Assembly (NCBI GenBank): GCA_041397725.1
Contig: JAWKVZ010000003.1
Coordinates: 1-64,000 of the forward strand
Source: JAGRKR01 sp041397725
GTDB lineage: Bacteria > Pseudomonadota > Alphaproteobacteria > Rhizobiales > Hyphomicrobiaceae
DNA length: 64,000 bases
Direction of reading: 5' to 3'
The position numbers and the translations under genes were made by a program. Below are positions 43,528-52,426 of the stretch, one piece after another (positions within the stretch are counted from its first letter, which is position 1; each line of letters opens with the position of its first letter). A model generated the notes under the pieces. The model was not told the origin of the DNA and did no database searches. It saw nothing but the letters and a program-made list of their open reading frames with translations.

Positions 43528-45231
43528 ATGGCATTGCTGGAGGTCAAGGACCTGAAGATCGCCTACCGCAACAACGCCACGGGCGAACAGTCGCTGGCGG
43601 TGGACGGCGTGAGCTTCACGCTCGATCGTGGCGAGACGCTGGGCATCGTCGGCGAAAGCGGTTGCGGGAAGTCGACCATCGCACGCGCGCTGATGGCCTA
43701 TTGCCGCCCCGGCGGCGAGATCGTCGGCGGCCAGATCCTCTTCGACGGCCGCGACGTGCGGGCCTTTTCGGAGGACCAGCTCCGGGAGCTGCGCGGCAAG
43801 CGCATGGCCATGGTGCCGCAAGACCCGCTGACGTCGCTGACCTATCACATGCGGGTCGGGGCGCAGGTGGACGAGATCTCGCGCATCCACCAGAAGCTGG
43901 ACGCCAAGGCGGCGCGCCAGCACACCTTGAGCCTGTTCGAGCGCACGAACCTGCCCGATCCTGCCCGCACATACCGGCGCTATCCCCACGAGAATTCCGG
44001 CGGCCAGCGCCAGCGCGTGGTCATCGCCGGCGCTCTCGCCTGCCAGCCTGACCTGTTGATCCTCGACGAGCCCACCACAGCTCTCGACACGACGACGGAG
44101 ATGCAGGTGCTCAAGCTGGTCAAGGATCTGCGCGACCGGCTGGGCGTTGCCCTTGTCTACATCACCCACGATCTGACGCTGACCAACTACATGTGCGAGA
44201 ACGTGCTGGTCATGCTGGATGGCAAGGTTGTCGAGCGTGGGCGCACGGCGCAGGTGTTCGAGGCTCCGACGACGGCTTACGCCAAGAAGCTGGTCGCCGC
44301 CATCCCGCGCGTCGATGCCCCGGCGCCGGTGGCCCAGGCGAGCACCAGGACCGGAGCGGCGTTGCTCGATGTGCGCAATCTGACGTTCCGCTACGGCCGG
44401 AGCTGGTCGCTCAATCCCTTTGCGCGGCGGACCATCGACGCGCCGGCGGTCGACGATGTTTCGTTCAGCGTGCCGGCCGGCGGCACGGTCGGACTCGTCG
44501 GGGAGTCCGGCAGCGGCAAGTCGACGATCGCCAACGTCGTCGTCGGACTGCTGACACCAACCTCCGGCACCGTCACCTTCGATGGCCAGGACGTCGGCTC
44601 CGTCGACGGCAAGCGGTCGGCGGACCTGCGGCGGCGTATCCAGGTCGTGTTCCAGAACCCACTGTCCTCGCTCAATCCGCGTCAGCAGGTAGAGACGATC
44701 CTGACCCGCCCCCTGCAGGTCTTCTTCGGCATCACGGGCGGGCCGGCCCGCGACCGGGCGGCGGAGCTGCTGGAGCAGATGGAGCTGTCGCCAGATCTGC
44801 TGCGCCGCTATCCGCGCCAGCTTTCCGGCGGGCAGCAGCAGCGGGTCGCAGTGGCGCGCGCCTTCGCGGCGAAGCCGGACCTGCTGCTCTGTGACGAGAT
44901 CACCTCGGCGCTGGACGTGTCCGTGCAGGCTCAGGTGCTCGCCCTGCTCAAGGACATCCAGTTGAAGACCGGCACGGCGTGCCTGTTCATCAGCCACGAC
45001 CTCGGCGTCGTGAAGCAGGTGTGCGACGAGGTGGCGGTTCTGCAGAAGGGCAAGCTGGTGGAAAGTGGACGCCCGGCGGATGTCTTTGCCGCACCGTCCC
45101 ATCCCTATACGCGTCGTCTCATCGCTGCGGCATCGAGGCGCGAGGATTACGAGGACATCGCATCCGGGCAAGACGCTGCCGCGCCTGCGCTGGAAATGGC
45201 GAGCTCCACACCCGGGAAAGGCCAGACATGA
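43528..45231 (+). CDS. Fused double ATPase of a dipeptide-type ABC importer
   Basis: 567 residues containing two complete ABC domains, the equivalents of DppD and DppF in one chain. Each has Walker A (GESGCGKST and GESGSGKST), a signature (NSGGQRQRV and LSGGQQQRV) and Walker B (LLILDEPTT and LLLCDEITS). The first signature has N in place of L. It starts 4 bp after the permease stop and overlaps the phosphoesterase gene by an ATGA, so the importer and that enzyme are probably made together. Confidence 0.92.
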   Translation: MALLEVKDLKIAYRNNATGEQSLAVDGVSFTLDRGETLGIVGESGCGKSTIARALMAYCRPGGEIVGGQILFDGRDVRAFSEDQLRELRGKRMAMVPQDPLTSLTYHMRVGAQVDEISRIHQKLDAKAARQHTLSLFERTNLPDPARTYRRYPHENSGGQRQRVVIAGALACQPDLLILDEPTTALDTTTEMQVLKLVKDLRDRLGVALVYITHDLTLTNYMCENVLVMLDGKVVERGRTAQVFEAPTTAYAKKLVAAIPRVDAPAPVAQASTRTGAALLDVRNLTFRYGRSWSLNPFARRTIDAPAVDDVSFSVPAGGTVGLVGESGSGKSTIANVVVGLLTPTSGTVTFDGQDVGSVDGKRSADLRRRIQVVFQNPLSSLNPRQQVETILTRPLQVFFGITGGPARDRAAELLEQMELSPDLLRRYPRQLSGGQQQRVAVARAFAAKPDLLLCDEITSALDVSVQAQVLALLKDIQLKTGTACLFISHDLGVVKQVCDEVAVLQKGKLVESGRPADVFAAPSHPYTRRLIAAASRREDYEDIASGQDAAAPALEMASSTPGKGQT

Positions 45232-46055
45232 AAATTCTCCAGGTCACCGACGTCCACTTCGTTCCGGCGGGCGAAACGCTGCACGGTCTCGATCCGAGAG
45301 CGCGGCTCGATGCCTGCATCGCCGACATCAATGCCCATCATCAGGACGCCGCCATGTGCTTCATCACCGGCGACCTCGCGCACGCCGGACAGGTCGGCGC
45401 CTACGAGAACTTGAAGGACTGTCTGTCCCGCCTGAAGGTTCCTTATGTCGTGATGGTGGGCAATCACGACTCTCGCAAGGATCTGCTGTCCGTGTTTCCC
45501 GATACCGCGGTCGACGAGAACGGCTTCGTGCAGACCGTCGTTGATCTCGAGGTCGGCAGATGCATTCTGCTCGATACCGTTCTTCCCAATGCCGGCAAGG
45601 GTGAGAACTGGGGCGAGTTCTGCGAGCGCCGCGCCGCCTGGCTGGAGGCACGTCTAGAGGAGGCGAGGGGGAGACCGATCTTCCTCTTCCTGCATCATCC
45701 GCCGTTCGACATCTCGCTGCCGAGCCTCGACAACATCCGCTTGCGCGATACGGGTCCGCTGACGCGCGTCCTCTCCAAGGCGTCCGGCATCCGCCACATG
45801 TTCCTCGCCCATGTCCACCGCCCCGTCTCCGGCAGTTGGCGGGGTATACCGTTCTCGATCTTCCGCGGCACGAACCATCAGGTGCCCTTCGATCTCGATA
45901 CCATCTCGCCCGTTCCGAAGAGCCACGAGCCGCCCGCCTATGGCGTGATCTTCCTGACGCCCGAGTCCGTGGTCATCCACGCCCATGACTACCTCGACCG
46001 CTCCGCGCTACCGCTGCCGGACACCGCCCGCAAGATCGGCAACGCAAAGTCGTAG
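45228..46055 (+). CDS. GpdQ/CpdA-like metallophosphoesterase
   Basis: A 275-residue calcineurin-like phosphoesterase. Metal ligands are visible: Asp8/His10 (VTDVHF), Asp49 (FITGDLAHAG), Asn79/His80 (MVGNHDS), His in LFLHHPPF and LAHVHRP. Overall layout resembles glycerophosphodiesterase GpdQ and cyclic-nucleotide phosphodiesterases. No signal peptide, so it acts in the cytoplasm on something brought in by the adjoining importer; a phosphodiester or phosphonate monoester is a fair guess. Confidence 0.87.
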   Translation: MKILQVTDVHFVPAGETLHGLDPRARLDACIADINAHHQDAAMCFITGDLAHAGQVGAYENLKDCLSRLKVPYVVMVGNHDSRKDLLSVFPDTAVDENGFVQTVVDLEVGRCILLDTVLPNAGKGENWGEFCERRAAWLEARLEEARGRPIFLFLHHPPFDISLPSLDNIRLRDTGPLTRVLSKASGIRHMFLAHVHRPVSGSWRGIPFSIFRGTNHQVPFDLDTISPVPKSHEPPAYGVIFLTPESVVIHAHDYLDRSALPLPDTARKIGNAKS

Positions 46056-46068
46056 GGCGCGTGCTGCC

Positions 46069-47538
46069 ATGACAGAGCGGCCCCAGTTCCTCATCGTGGT
46101 CTTCGACGGTCTGCGCCTGGATATGGTGTCGGCAGAGCGCATGCCGAACCTCCATCGCTTCATGAAGGAAGGGGTCTCGTTCCCGCACTCCCGCTCGGTG
46201 TTTCCCGCCTCGACACGCACCAACGCCGCGGCGTTGGCGACAGGGGCCACCCCGCGGCGCAACGGTATCATGCACAACATGTACTACGATCCCAATGTCT
46301 TCCGGGATCGCATGTTCCGTCCGAACAGCGCCACCGACATCGCGGCGGGCATGGCGGCCTACAGCGGTGCGCTGCTGGACACGCCTGGTCTCGCCGACGT
46401 GGTGACCTCTGCCGGATTGAAAGTCGCGACGCTTTTCGGCGGGTCCTGCGGCACGGCGCGGCTTACCGATCCGCGCGCGCCCGAGCGCGGCGCGATCAAC
46501 CTCGGCATGATCGGCTGGGAAAACGCATGTCCGGCTCCGTTCGTGGCGGAGCTGGCTCGTGAGTTCGGCCCCTTGCCTCAATCCGGCCGGCCGGATGTCG
46601 AGGTGTCGCGCGTTCTGACCGACATGGTCGTCGGCGCCGTCCTGCCGCGTCAAAGACCGGACATCACCATCGTCTGGTTCACCGACCCCGACCAGACTCA
46701 TCACTATCTCGGCGTCGCGAGGCCGGAGATGGCCACGGCACTCGCCAGCGTCGATCGGCAGTTCGGCCGTCTCCTCGCCTGGCGATCGCAGGCAGGGCTC
46801 GACGAGCGGATGCAGGTCATCGCCATGTCCGACCATGGCCACCTCAACACCAAGGAGCGGATCGACGTCAATGGAGCGGCGGGCCAAGCCGGTCTCGTCA
46901 TAGGCGATCATCTCGGCAATGAGATCGACTACGCCGGCTATACGTCCTACTGCGGTGCGATCAAGGTCCGCGATCGTGACCCCGCCCGCATGACGGCCAT
47001 GGTCGAGTGGCTGGCGCGCCAGCCCTGGTGCGGCATGATTTTCACGGCCGGGGGCAATGGCACGGAGGGCGGCGTCGCCGGGACCATCGATCATGCGGCG
47101 GTGCTGATTGACCATCCACGCGCGCCCGACATCTATTTCATCATGCGCAACGACGATGCGGTCTACGGCGATGGCGTCGTCGGCAGCTGCTACTATAACG
47201 GGCGCTACCCTGCGGGTGGCGGCACGCATGGCGGCCTCCACCGCAAGGAGTTGCAGACCGTTCTTGCCGCGCAGGGCTCGCACTTTCGGAAGGAATGGGT
47301 ATCGCCCTTTCCGGCAGGTATCATCGATGTCGCGCCGACCGTGCTGCATCTCCTCGGGCTGGCGAAACCAACGCGGGCTGATGGCCGGGTGCTGGCGGAG
47401 GCGTTGGCGGCACACACGGGGTCCCTCCCGCAGCCGGAGAAGGGGGCTCTGTCGGTCCGTCACGCCGGCGGTCTGCAGCGCCTCGAATATTCGCGCGTCG
47501 GTACAACCACCTACCTGGATGCCGGATGGGTGGAATGA
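46069..47538 (+). CDS. Alkaline-phosphatase-superfamily phosphodiesterase
   Basis: A 489-residue NPP-type enzyme. Metal and catalytic residues: Asp13 (VVFDGLRLD), nucleophile Thr49 in FPASTRTNAAALATG, Asp/His in WFTDPDQTHHYLG and AMSDHGH. No signal peptide. NPP-like enzymes split phosphodiesters; phosphonoacetate hydrolase also belongs to this group. It follows the metallophosphoesterase by 13 bp, so two phosphoester-cleaving enzymes of unrelated fold sit in one operon behind an importer. Confidence 0.87.
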   Translation: MTERPQFLIVVFDGLRLDMVSAERMPNLHRFMKEGVSFPHSRSVFPASTRTNAAALATGATPRRNGIMHNMYYDPNVFRDRMFRPNSATDIAAGMAAYSGALLDTPGLADVVTSAGLKVATLFGGSCGTARLTDPRAPERGAINLGMIGWENACPAPFVAELAREFGPLPQSGRPDVEVSRVLTDMVVGAVLPRQRPDITIVWFTDPDQTHHYLGVARPEMATALASVDRQFGRLLAWRSQAGLDERMQVIAMSDHGHLNTKERIDVNGAAGQAGLVIGDHLGNEIDYAGYTSYCGAIKVRDRDPARMTAMVEWLARQPWCGMIFTAGGNGTEGGVAGTIDHAAVLIDHPRAPDIYFIMRNDDAVYGDGVVGSCYYNGRYPAGGGTHGGLHRKELQTVLAAQGSHFRKEWVSPFPAGIIDVAPTVLHLLGLAKPTRADGRVLAEALAAHTGSLPQPEKGALSVRHAGGLQRLEYSRVGTTTYLDAGWVE

Positions 47539-47601
47539 AGAGTAAGGCATCGGGATGCGGCGAAGGCTGTCGCCGCAACGGAGGCTGACATATCCTCGCA
47601 C

Positions 47602-48438
47602 GTGATCGCCGTCGTGCTCGCTGCGGCACTGCTCCATGCCTGCTGGAACGCTCTGGCCAAGGGGCGCGTCGGTGGCGATCCGTTCATCGGCGCCGTCGTC
47701 ATCGCGATAGGGGCGGCGGTGGTATCTCTGGCCACGTTGCCGTTCTCGGGATTGCCTGATCCTGCCAGCTATCCGTTCGTCGGGGCGTCGGGCATCATCC
47801 ATGTCGGCTATTTCGTGCTGATCGGCGCCTCCTATCGCCATGCCGATTTCACGGCCATCTACCCGCTGATGCGCGGGGCGGCTCCCCTCGTCGTTGCGGC
47901 TTTCGGTCTCCTGCTCTTCCAGGAGGCGCTGACCCTGCCGTTGCTCGCGGGGACACTGTTCCTGAGCGGCGGCGTGATCGGTCTTGGCGCCCAGTCGATT
48001 CGCAGCGGCGGCTTGGCGGCCAAGGGCCTCGCGATCGCCGCGGTCAACATCGCCATCATCGTGATCTATACGCTAGTCGACGGCTACGGCGTGCGGCGGT
48101 CGGGCAATCCCGTCGGCTATGTCACGCTCATGATGGCGCTAACCGGCGCGATCCTGGTCGGTCTCATCGGCTGCTATCGTGGCCGCGATCTGCTGCGCAT
48201 GCTCCTCCGGCAGTGGCATATCGGCCTGGTCGGCGGTGTCATGGCGATGCTGTCCTATGGTGCGGCACTGTGGGCCATGACGCATGCCCCGATCGGGGCG
48301 GTTGCGGCCTTGCGCGAGACGTCCGTGCTCTTCGCCACGATGATCGGCGTCGTGTTCCTCGGTGAGCGGCTCGGCCTGGCGCGCCTCGTGGCGACCCTCG
48401 CCATCTTCGCCGGTCTGGCCTGCATGCGGCTGTCGTGA
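47602..48438 (+). CDS. EamA/DMT-family permease
   Basis: A 278-residue membrane protein with ten helices in two EamA repeats; landmarks are YPLMRGAAPLVVAAFG and RETSVLFATMIGVVFLGERLG. It starts at GTG 63 bp after the phosphodiesterase. In this operon it may export the unused part of the cleaved substrate. Confidence 0.82.
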   Translation: MIAVVLAAALLHACWNALAKGRVGGDPFIGAVVIAIGAAVVSLATLPFSGLPDPASYPFVGASGIIHVGYFVLIGASYRHADFTAIYPLMRGAAPLVVAAFGLLLFQEALTLPLLAGTLFLSGGVIGLGAQSIRSGGLAAKGLAIAAVNIAIIVIYTLVDGYGVRRSGNPVGYVTLMMALTGAILVGLIGCYRGRDLLRMLLRQWHIGLVGGVMAMLSYGAALWAMTHAPIGAVAALRETSVLFATMIGVVFLGERLGLARLVATLAIFAGLACMRLS

Positions 48439-48722
48439 CGCACGACGTGTGGCGTTATGGCAACTGCCGAGAGCCTCAGTCGGCAATCCACTGTTCCGAG
48501 TGATTATCCAAACCGGCTACGGTCGCGGAACTTTCACAGGCCGAGTCTCCCGAAATCTCGAATATGATGGTGGCCGGTTCGAGTCTCGTCGGGGTGGGGG
48601 CGGCGGTGGCTGCCGGCGCGGTCGGCTTGCGCCATGTGCGACATTATAGGCGCGCCGGCCCTCTTCGTTTGACAGTTGGGGCGGCGGAAGCCATCGGAGT
48701 AGCGCGTGGGGCAAAGCACGGG

Positions 48723-49865
48723 ATGCTGATCGTGGCCACGGAGCTCTTGCAAGCGGGGCGACCGAACGAGGGGCGGCTGCCGCTCGTCGCCACTGGCGCC
48801 TGGACGGCCGAGCAGGCCCATGTCCTGGATGCGCGCATCTCGCAGGTGCTGGAGGGTGTGGCCGGCGGGACGCTGCTCACACTCGATATGAGCGGCGTCC
48901 AGGAGATCGATACGTTCGGCGCCTGCCTCTTGCAGCGCCTGCAGCGCCGCTGCCGCGGGCGAAACGTCGGGCTCACGGTGCACGGGCTGCCGCAGCGCTT
49001 CGCCGCGCTCGTCGATGAGATCGCAGCAGCCAAGGTCACCGGCGGTGTCGCCCGCCGGCCACGCACGCTGAAGGCGGTCATCGATCACGTCACGCGGTCA
49101 GCCATGAGCGTCGGCGGCGATTTCAGGAGCTTCATCAACCTGCTGGGGGCCGTCGGTTTCGCGCTCATCGGCATTCTCAGGCGACCGCGGAGCTTTCGCA
49201 TCACCTCCACGGTCCACCAGTTGGACCGCGTCGCGTGGCGCGCGGTGCCGATCATCCTGCTGATCACCTTTCTGATCGGCGGGATCATTGCGCAGCAGGG
49301 CTTTTTCCATTTCCGCAAGTTTGGCGCCGATCAGTACGTCGTCGACATGGTCGGCATTCTCGTGCTGCGCGAGATCGGCGTCCTGCTGGTCGCCATCATG
49401 GTTGCCGGCCGCTCGGGCAGTTCCTACACCGCCGAGCTCGGCTCCATGAAGATGCGCGAGGAGATCGATGCGCTGCAGACGATGGGTCTCGATCCCGTGG
49501 CGGTTCTCGTCCTGCCCCGGATCATCGCTCTCGTCGTGGCCCTGCCGATCCTGACGTTCCTGGGATCGATGGCGGCGCTCAGCGGCGGTGGACTGGTCGC
49601 CTGGTTCTACGGCGAGATGCACCCGAACATCTTCATCGCGCGCTTGAAGGACGCGATATCGCTGACGCACTTCCAGGTCGGCATCATCAAGGCGCCGTTC
49701 ATGGCGCTCGTCATCGGCATCGTGGCCTGCATGGAGGGCCTCAAGGTCCGCGGCAGCGCGGAATCCCTCGGACTTCAGACGACGGCCTCGGTGGTGAAGT
49801 CCATCTTCCTGGTGATCGTGCTCGACGGGCTTTTCGCCATGTACTTCGCGTCGATAGGAATGTGA
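48723..49865 (+). CDS. STAS-MlaE fusion permease of an Mla/MCE lipid transporter
   Basis: A 380-residue protein: an N-terminal STAS domain (LTLDMSGVQEIDTFGACLLQRL, the MlaB-like part) fused to an MlaE/YrbE permease with five to six helices (from WRAVPIILLITFLIGGIIAQQGFF; conserved GRSGSSYTAELGSMKMREEIDALQ-type block). Partner genes follow at once. The frame is open back to an ATG at 48564, but residues before 48723 lack conservation and the shorter protein fits family length, so I use 48723 with reserve. Confidence 0.85.
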   Translation: MLIVATELLQAGRPNEGRLPLVATGAWTAEQAHVLDARISQVLEGVAGGTLLTLDMSGVQEIDTFGACLLQRLQRRCRGRNVGLTVHGLPQRFAALVDEIAAAKVTGGVARRPRTLKAVIDHVTRSAMSVGGDFRSFINLLGAVGFALIGILRRPRSFRITSTVHQLDRVAWRAVPIILLITFLIGGIIAQQGFFHFRKFGADQYVVDMVGILVLREIGVLLVAIMVAGRSGSSYTAELGSMKMREEIDALQTMGLDPVAVLVLPRIIALVVALPILTFLGSMAALSGGGLVAWFYGEMHPNIFIARLKDAISLTHFQVGIIKAPFMALVIGIVACMEGLKVRGSAESLGLQTTASVVKSIFLVIVLDGLFAMYFASIGM

Positions 49866-49868
49866 GGC

Positions 49869-50660
49869 ATGGTGCAGCAGGCGGGAGAGCCGATCATCGA
49901 GGTGCGGGATCTGGTCGTGGGATTCGGCGACCATACCGTGCTTGATCGATTGTCGCTGGACATCCGGCGCGGCGAGGTTCTCGGCCTCGTCGGCGGCTCG
50001 GGCAGCGGCAAGACGGTGTTGTTGCGCACGATCATCGGGCTCGTGCCGCGACGGGCCGGTACGATCAGCGTGGCGGGCAAGGACTGGGGGGCGATCTCGG
50101 ACGAGGAACGCCGCGCCACGGAGCGCAGATGGGGCATTCTCTTCCAGCAGGGCGCCCTGTTTTCCTCCCTCACGGTGCGCGAGAACGTGCAGTTTCCGAT
50201 GCGCGAGCACCTCACGGTCGACCAGGAGCTGATGGACGAGGTGGCTCTGGCCAAGCTCGCCATGGTGGGCCTGAAGGCCAAGGACGCCGAAAAGCTGCCC
50301 TCGGAGCTGTCCGGGGGCATGACCAAACGCGTGGCGCTCGCGCGTGCGCTCGCCCTCGATCCGGATATCCTTTTTCTCGACGAGCCGACGTCCGGCCTCG
50401 ATCCGATTTCCGCAGGGGATTTCGATGCGCTCATCAGAACCCTGCAGCAGACCCTCGGTTTCACCGTGCTGATGGTGACGCACGACCTGGAAAGCCTGCA
50501 TACTATCTGTGATCGCATCGCCGTGCTGGCGGAGGGAAAGGTGGTCGAGACCGGAACGATCGCCACCATGGTCGCCTCGGAGCATCCCTGGGTGAAGGCC
50601 TATTTCCGGGGCCACAGGGGGAAGCTCTTCCAGCATCGTATCACCAGCCAACCCAGATGA
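49869..50660 (+). CDS. MlaF-type ABC ATPase
   Basis: A 263-residue ATPase driving phospholipid transport between the membranes. Walker A GGSGSGKT, signature LSGGMTKRVALARALA (the MlaF form), Walker B ILFLDEPTSGLDPIS. It starts 3 bp after the permease stop and is followed 10 bp on by the MCE protein gene. Confidence 0.92.
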   Translation: MVQQAGEPIIEVRDLVVGFGDHTVLDRLSLDIRRGEVLGLVGGSGSGKTVLLRTIIGLVPRRAGTISVAGKDWGAISDEERRATERRWGILFQQGALFSSLTVRENVQFPMREHLTVDQELMDEVALAKLAMVGLKAKDAEKLPSELSGGMTKRVALARALALDPDILFLDEPTSGLDPISAGDFDALIRTLQQTLGFTVLMVTHDLESLHTICDRIAVLAEGKVVETGTIATMVASEHPWVKAYFRGHRGKLFQHRITSQPR

Positions 50661-50670
50661 GCCGTACACA

Positions 50671-51786
50671 ATGGAAGTCCGCGCGCGCTACACATTGATG
50701 GGTCTGTTCGTGCTCGCCGTCTGCGCGGCGGGCTTCTGGTTCGTCCATTGGCTGGAAACCGGTGGCGGCCTGGCGGATCGCGTGACCTACCGCGTCCGCT
50801 TCGAGGGGCCGATTGCCGGATTGCTGAAGGGCTCGGCGGTGCTCTTCAACGGTGTTCGCGTCGGCGAGGTCACTGCGACCAGGCTCGAGGCGGCGAACCC
50901 GAACGGGGTCATGGTCGATGTTGCTGTCGACCAGACGGCGCCGGTCAGGACGGATACGAAGGCGGAGATCGACTTTCAGGGGCTCGCGGGCGCGCCCGTC
51001 GTCTCGCTGCTCGGCGGCTCGCCCGGTGCGCCCTTGCTCGCCAAGGCAGAGCCGGCGGCGAGGGTGCTCACGGCGGAGAAGGATTCCGGACAGAGCCTCA
51101 CGCAGGCCGGACGCGATGCCCTGCGCCGCATCAATGCCGTGGTCGGCGAGAACGCCGGCCCGCTGCGCAATGCGATCGCCAGCATCGAGAAGTTCGTCGC
51201 GGCGCTGGCCCGCAATGCCGACAAGGTCGATCCCATCCTGGCTGGCCTCGAGCGTCTGACGGGGGGCGGTGCGAAGCCGGTCGTGCGCATGTTCGACCTG
51301 CGCGCCGCCACGACTATCCCCGCCTTGAAGGCGATCCCCCCGGGGCAGCTGCTCGTCCCGGAGCCGAGGGCGCTCGCCAATTTCGAGAGCGAGAAGATCC
51401 TCGTTCGCGGGGCGGACCTGACCAGCCTCGAGAATGCCCGCTGGCCGGACGTGCTGCCGCGCCTCCTGCAGGCCCGCATCGTGCAGAGCTTCGAGAATGC
51501 GAAATTCCCGCGTGCCCTGGGGCGTGCGCCGGATGGTGCCCCCGCGGACTTCCAGTTGCTGACCGAAATCCGCCGCTTCGAGATCGCCGAGGATGCGGCG
51601 CCCCGCGCTGTCGTCGAGCTGGCGACGAAGGTCCTGGACAAGGACGGCAAGATCATCGGCACCAGGGTTTTCATGGCGGAGAGGCCGTTGGCATCGCGCG
51701 AGCCACAGGCCGCGGTCGCGGCGCTCAACGATGCCTTCGCGCAGGTTGCGACGGAGCTGGTGACATGGACCTGCGCCAGCATGTGA
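50671..51786 (+). CDS. MCE-domain protein fused to a PqiC/ABC-auxiliary domain
   Basis: A 371-residue membrane-anchored protein. A single N-terminal helix (LMGLFVLAVCAAGFWFVHWL) precedes one MCE domain (VTYRVRFEGPIAGLLKGSAV...IDFQGLAGAPVVSL). The second half, from about residue 200, resembles the ABC-type transport auxiliary domain (PqiC/DUF330: LLVPEPRALANFESEKILVR, LLQARIVQSFENA). The fusion replaces two separate Mla/Pqi parts, making a three-gene transporter. Confidence 0.85.
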   Translation: MEVRARYTLMGLFVLAVCAAGFWFVHWLETGGGLADRVTYRVRFEGPIAGLLKGSAVLFNGVRVGEVTATRLEAANPNGVMVDVAVDQTAPVRTDTKAEIDFQGLAGAPVVSLLGGSPGAPLLAKAEPAARVLTAEKDSGQSLTQAGRDALRRINAVVGENAGPLRNAIASIEKFVAALARNADKVDPILAGLERLTGGGAKPVVRMFDLRAATTIPALKAIPPGQLLVPEPRALANFESEKILVRGADLTSLENARWPDVLPRLLQARIVQSFENAKFPRALGRAPDGAPADFQLLTEIRRFEIAEDAAPRAVVELATKVLDKDGKIIGTRVFMAERPLASREPQAAVAALNDAFAQVATELVTWTCASM

Positions 51787-51889
51787 CTTGTGGCCAGCGG
51801 TCGACCCCGGCGCGGCCTGGCCCGGCTGCCATGTTGCGCGGCTGAGAGATCTGATAACGCCATTGCATCACGTCTACGAGGAGATCCCC

Positions 51890-52390
51890 ATGCTTCATGC
51901 CGCTACCAGAGCCAGTTCATCGTCTCGCATCGTCGCACTGCTTCTGCTCCTGCTGGTCGCCGCGCCGGCCGCCCTGCTGGCGGCGCCGTCGGGTGGGATC
52001 AACCCGCTCGTTGGCACCTGGAGCGGCGCCGGGCGGATCACCTATACCGACGGCTCGAACGAGGGCATCAACTGCAGCGCCTACTACACGGGGGGCGGCA
52101 GCGACCTGCGCATGGCCATCCAATGCAGAAGCGACAAGAACCCGATTCACATCCGCAGCAGGCTCAGGGTCGATGGCGCCCGCGTGACGGGGACTTGGGA
52201 AGAGCGCACGTTCAATGCCTCGGGCTCCGCCACCGGCCGCTTGAGCAGTGGACGCATGACGCTGAAGGTCTCCGGCAGCGGCTTCAACGGCACGATGACC
52301 GTATCGTTCGGCGGCTCGTCCCACAGCGTCACCATCACGACGAGCGGCATCGCCATGAGCAAGGCGACCATGCGCTTCAACAAGCGCTAG
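51890..52390 (+). CDS. Secreted protein of unknown function
   Basis: A 166-residue protein with a clear signal peptide (RIVALLLLLLVAAPAALLAA). The mature part is Gly/Ser/Thr-rich and looks beta-sheet (GTWSGAGRITYTDGSNEGINC, then TGTWEERTFNASGSATGRL); two Cys residues may pair. No family is recognised beyond a lipocalin- or barrel-like appearance. The ATG follows GAGGAGATCCCC. It lies downstream of the MCE gene on the same strand. Confidence 0.75.
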   Translation: MLHAATRASSSSRIVALLLLLLVAAPAALLAAPSGGINPLVGTWSGAGRITYTDGSNEGINCSAYYTGGGSDLRMAIQCRSDKNPIHIRSRLRVDGARVTGTWEERTFNASGSATGRLSSGRMTLKVSGSGFNGTMTVSFGGSSHSVTITTSGIAMSKATMRFNKR

Positions 52391-52408
52391 AGCAGGCGCG
52401 AGCCTGCT
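52391..52408. terminator. Hairpin between convergent genes
   Basis: AGCAGGC-GCGA-GCCTGCT forms a 7-bp perfect stem right after the stop of the secreted-protein gene and 18 bp before the convergent modC end. No T-run is present, so termination activity is only inferred. Confidence 0.4.
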
Positions 52409-52426
52409 GCCAAGAGCGTTCGCCGC

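Noticed and set aside
48564..48722. N-terminal extension of the STAS-MlaE protein from an ATG at 48564
   Set aside because: No ribosome site and no similarity to the STAS domain that follows; the 380-residue version fits the family length better.
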